Of a stretch of 13,617 bases of DNA, positions 13,560 through 13,617 are shown in pieces. The stretch is from positions 48,256 to 61,872 of the forward strand of contig DJFQ01000226.1 in the NCBI GenBank assembly GCA_002432095.1. Reading direction: 5' to 3'. Under the pieces are notes generated by a model. The model made no database searches, was not told where the DNA came from, and saw only the letters and a list, made by a program, of their open reading frames with translations. The position numbers and the translations under genes were made by a program. The DNA comes from Marinagarivorans sp. UBA5868 (GTDB lineage Bacteria; Pseudomonadota; Gammaproteobacteria; Pseudomonadales; Cellvibrionaceae). The first letter of the stretch is position 1; every line of letters begins with the position of its first letter.

Positions 13560-13617
13560 TGCTGCACGCCCCTGCTTACGAAGGACATTTTATAAATCCA
13601 GGTCAACTGGTCCGCTC
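13523..13617 (+). CDS. Partial unrecognised reading frame at right edge
   Basis: An ATG at 13523 preceded by GGGGGAG (13512-13518), 4 nt spacing, opens a frame of 31 full codons (MDVFTAFSESGPVLHAPAYE and on to GQLVR) still open at the window end. It is divergent from cynS. The product is not recognised; there is no signal peptide or hydrophobic stretch in what can be seen. The good ribosome binding site and open frame make a real gene likely, but only its beginning is here. Confidence 0.5.
   Translation, partial: MDVFTAFSESGPVLHAPAYEGHFINPGQLVR

Overview
The window looks like chromosomal DNA from a polysaccharide-degrading marine or soil gammaproteobacterium, most likely Cellvibrio or a relative in the Cellvibrionaceae (Saccharophagus, Teredinibacter). 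The clues are an exported lipoprotein with a 30-residue poly-serine linker, a glycoside hydrolase family 5 lipoprotein, a CheB/CheR-type hybrid histidine kinase and a base composition a little above 50% GC by eye. This placement is inferred from gene style; there is no rRNA or marker gene to confirm it. I see no tRNA, rRNA, CRISPR array, insertion sequence or prophage gene.

Layout. 1-3321 (+) is the C-terminal part of a large hybrid sensor kinase (PAS, coiled coil, PAS, GAF, PAS, PAS, HisKA, HATPase, receiver). It converges on a two-gene minus-strand operon, a small DUF2061 membrane protein followed by 2,3-bisphosphoglycerate-dependent phosphoglycerate mutase (gpmA), whose reading frames are 1 nt apart. 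After a 402-nt divergent intergenic region comes an orphan periplasmic solute-binding-like protein (+), converging on a GH5 lipoprotein (-). Divergent from the GH5 gene is a plus-strand run: a small membrane protein preceded by short tandem repeats, then a CPBP intramembrane protease followed 4 nt later by a transglutaminase-like protein, closed by a strong bidirectional terminator at 9046-9074.

The minus strand then carries a poly-Ser lipoprotein with a C-terminal HExxH metalloprotease-like domain, and a DUF1206 six-helix membrane protein. Divergent from the latter is a small outer-membrane beta-barrel protein (+). It faces a cyanase operon (cynS then a DUF1348/NTF2-like gene, minus strand). 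The barrel gene's terminator hairpin lies inside the last codons of the DUF1348 gene, which lacks the usual family C-terminus. At the right edge a new plus-strand reading frame begins at 13523 and runs off the window. Its ribosome binding site lies in a stable predicted hairpin, itself enclosed by an 18-nt imperfect inverted repeat.

Functionally the window is a mosaic of housekeeping (gpmA), cyanate detoxification (cynS), envelope proteins and plant-polymer-related surface lipoproteins; no single pathway spans it. The least explained items are the structured leader at 13474-13559, the orphan twin hairpins at 10771-10820, the tandem repeats at 6952-7035, and the poly-Ser lipoprotein with a non-classical zinc motif.
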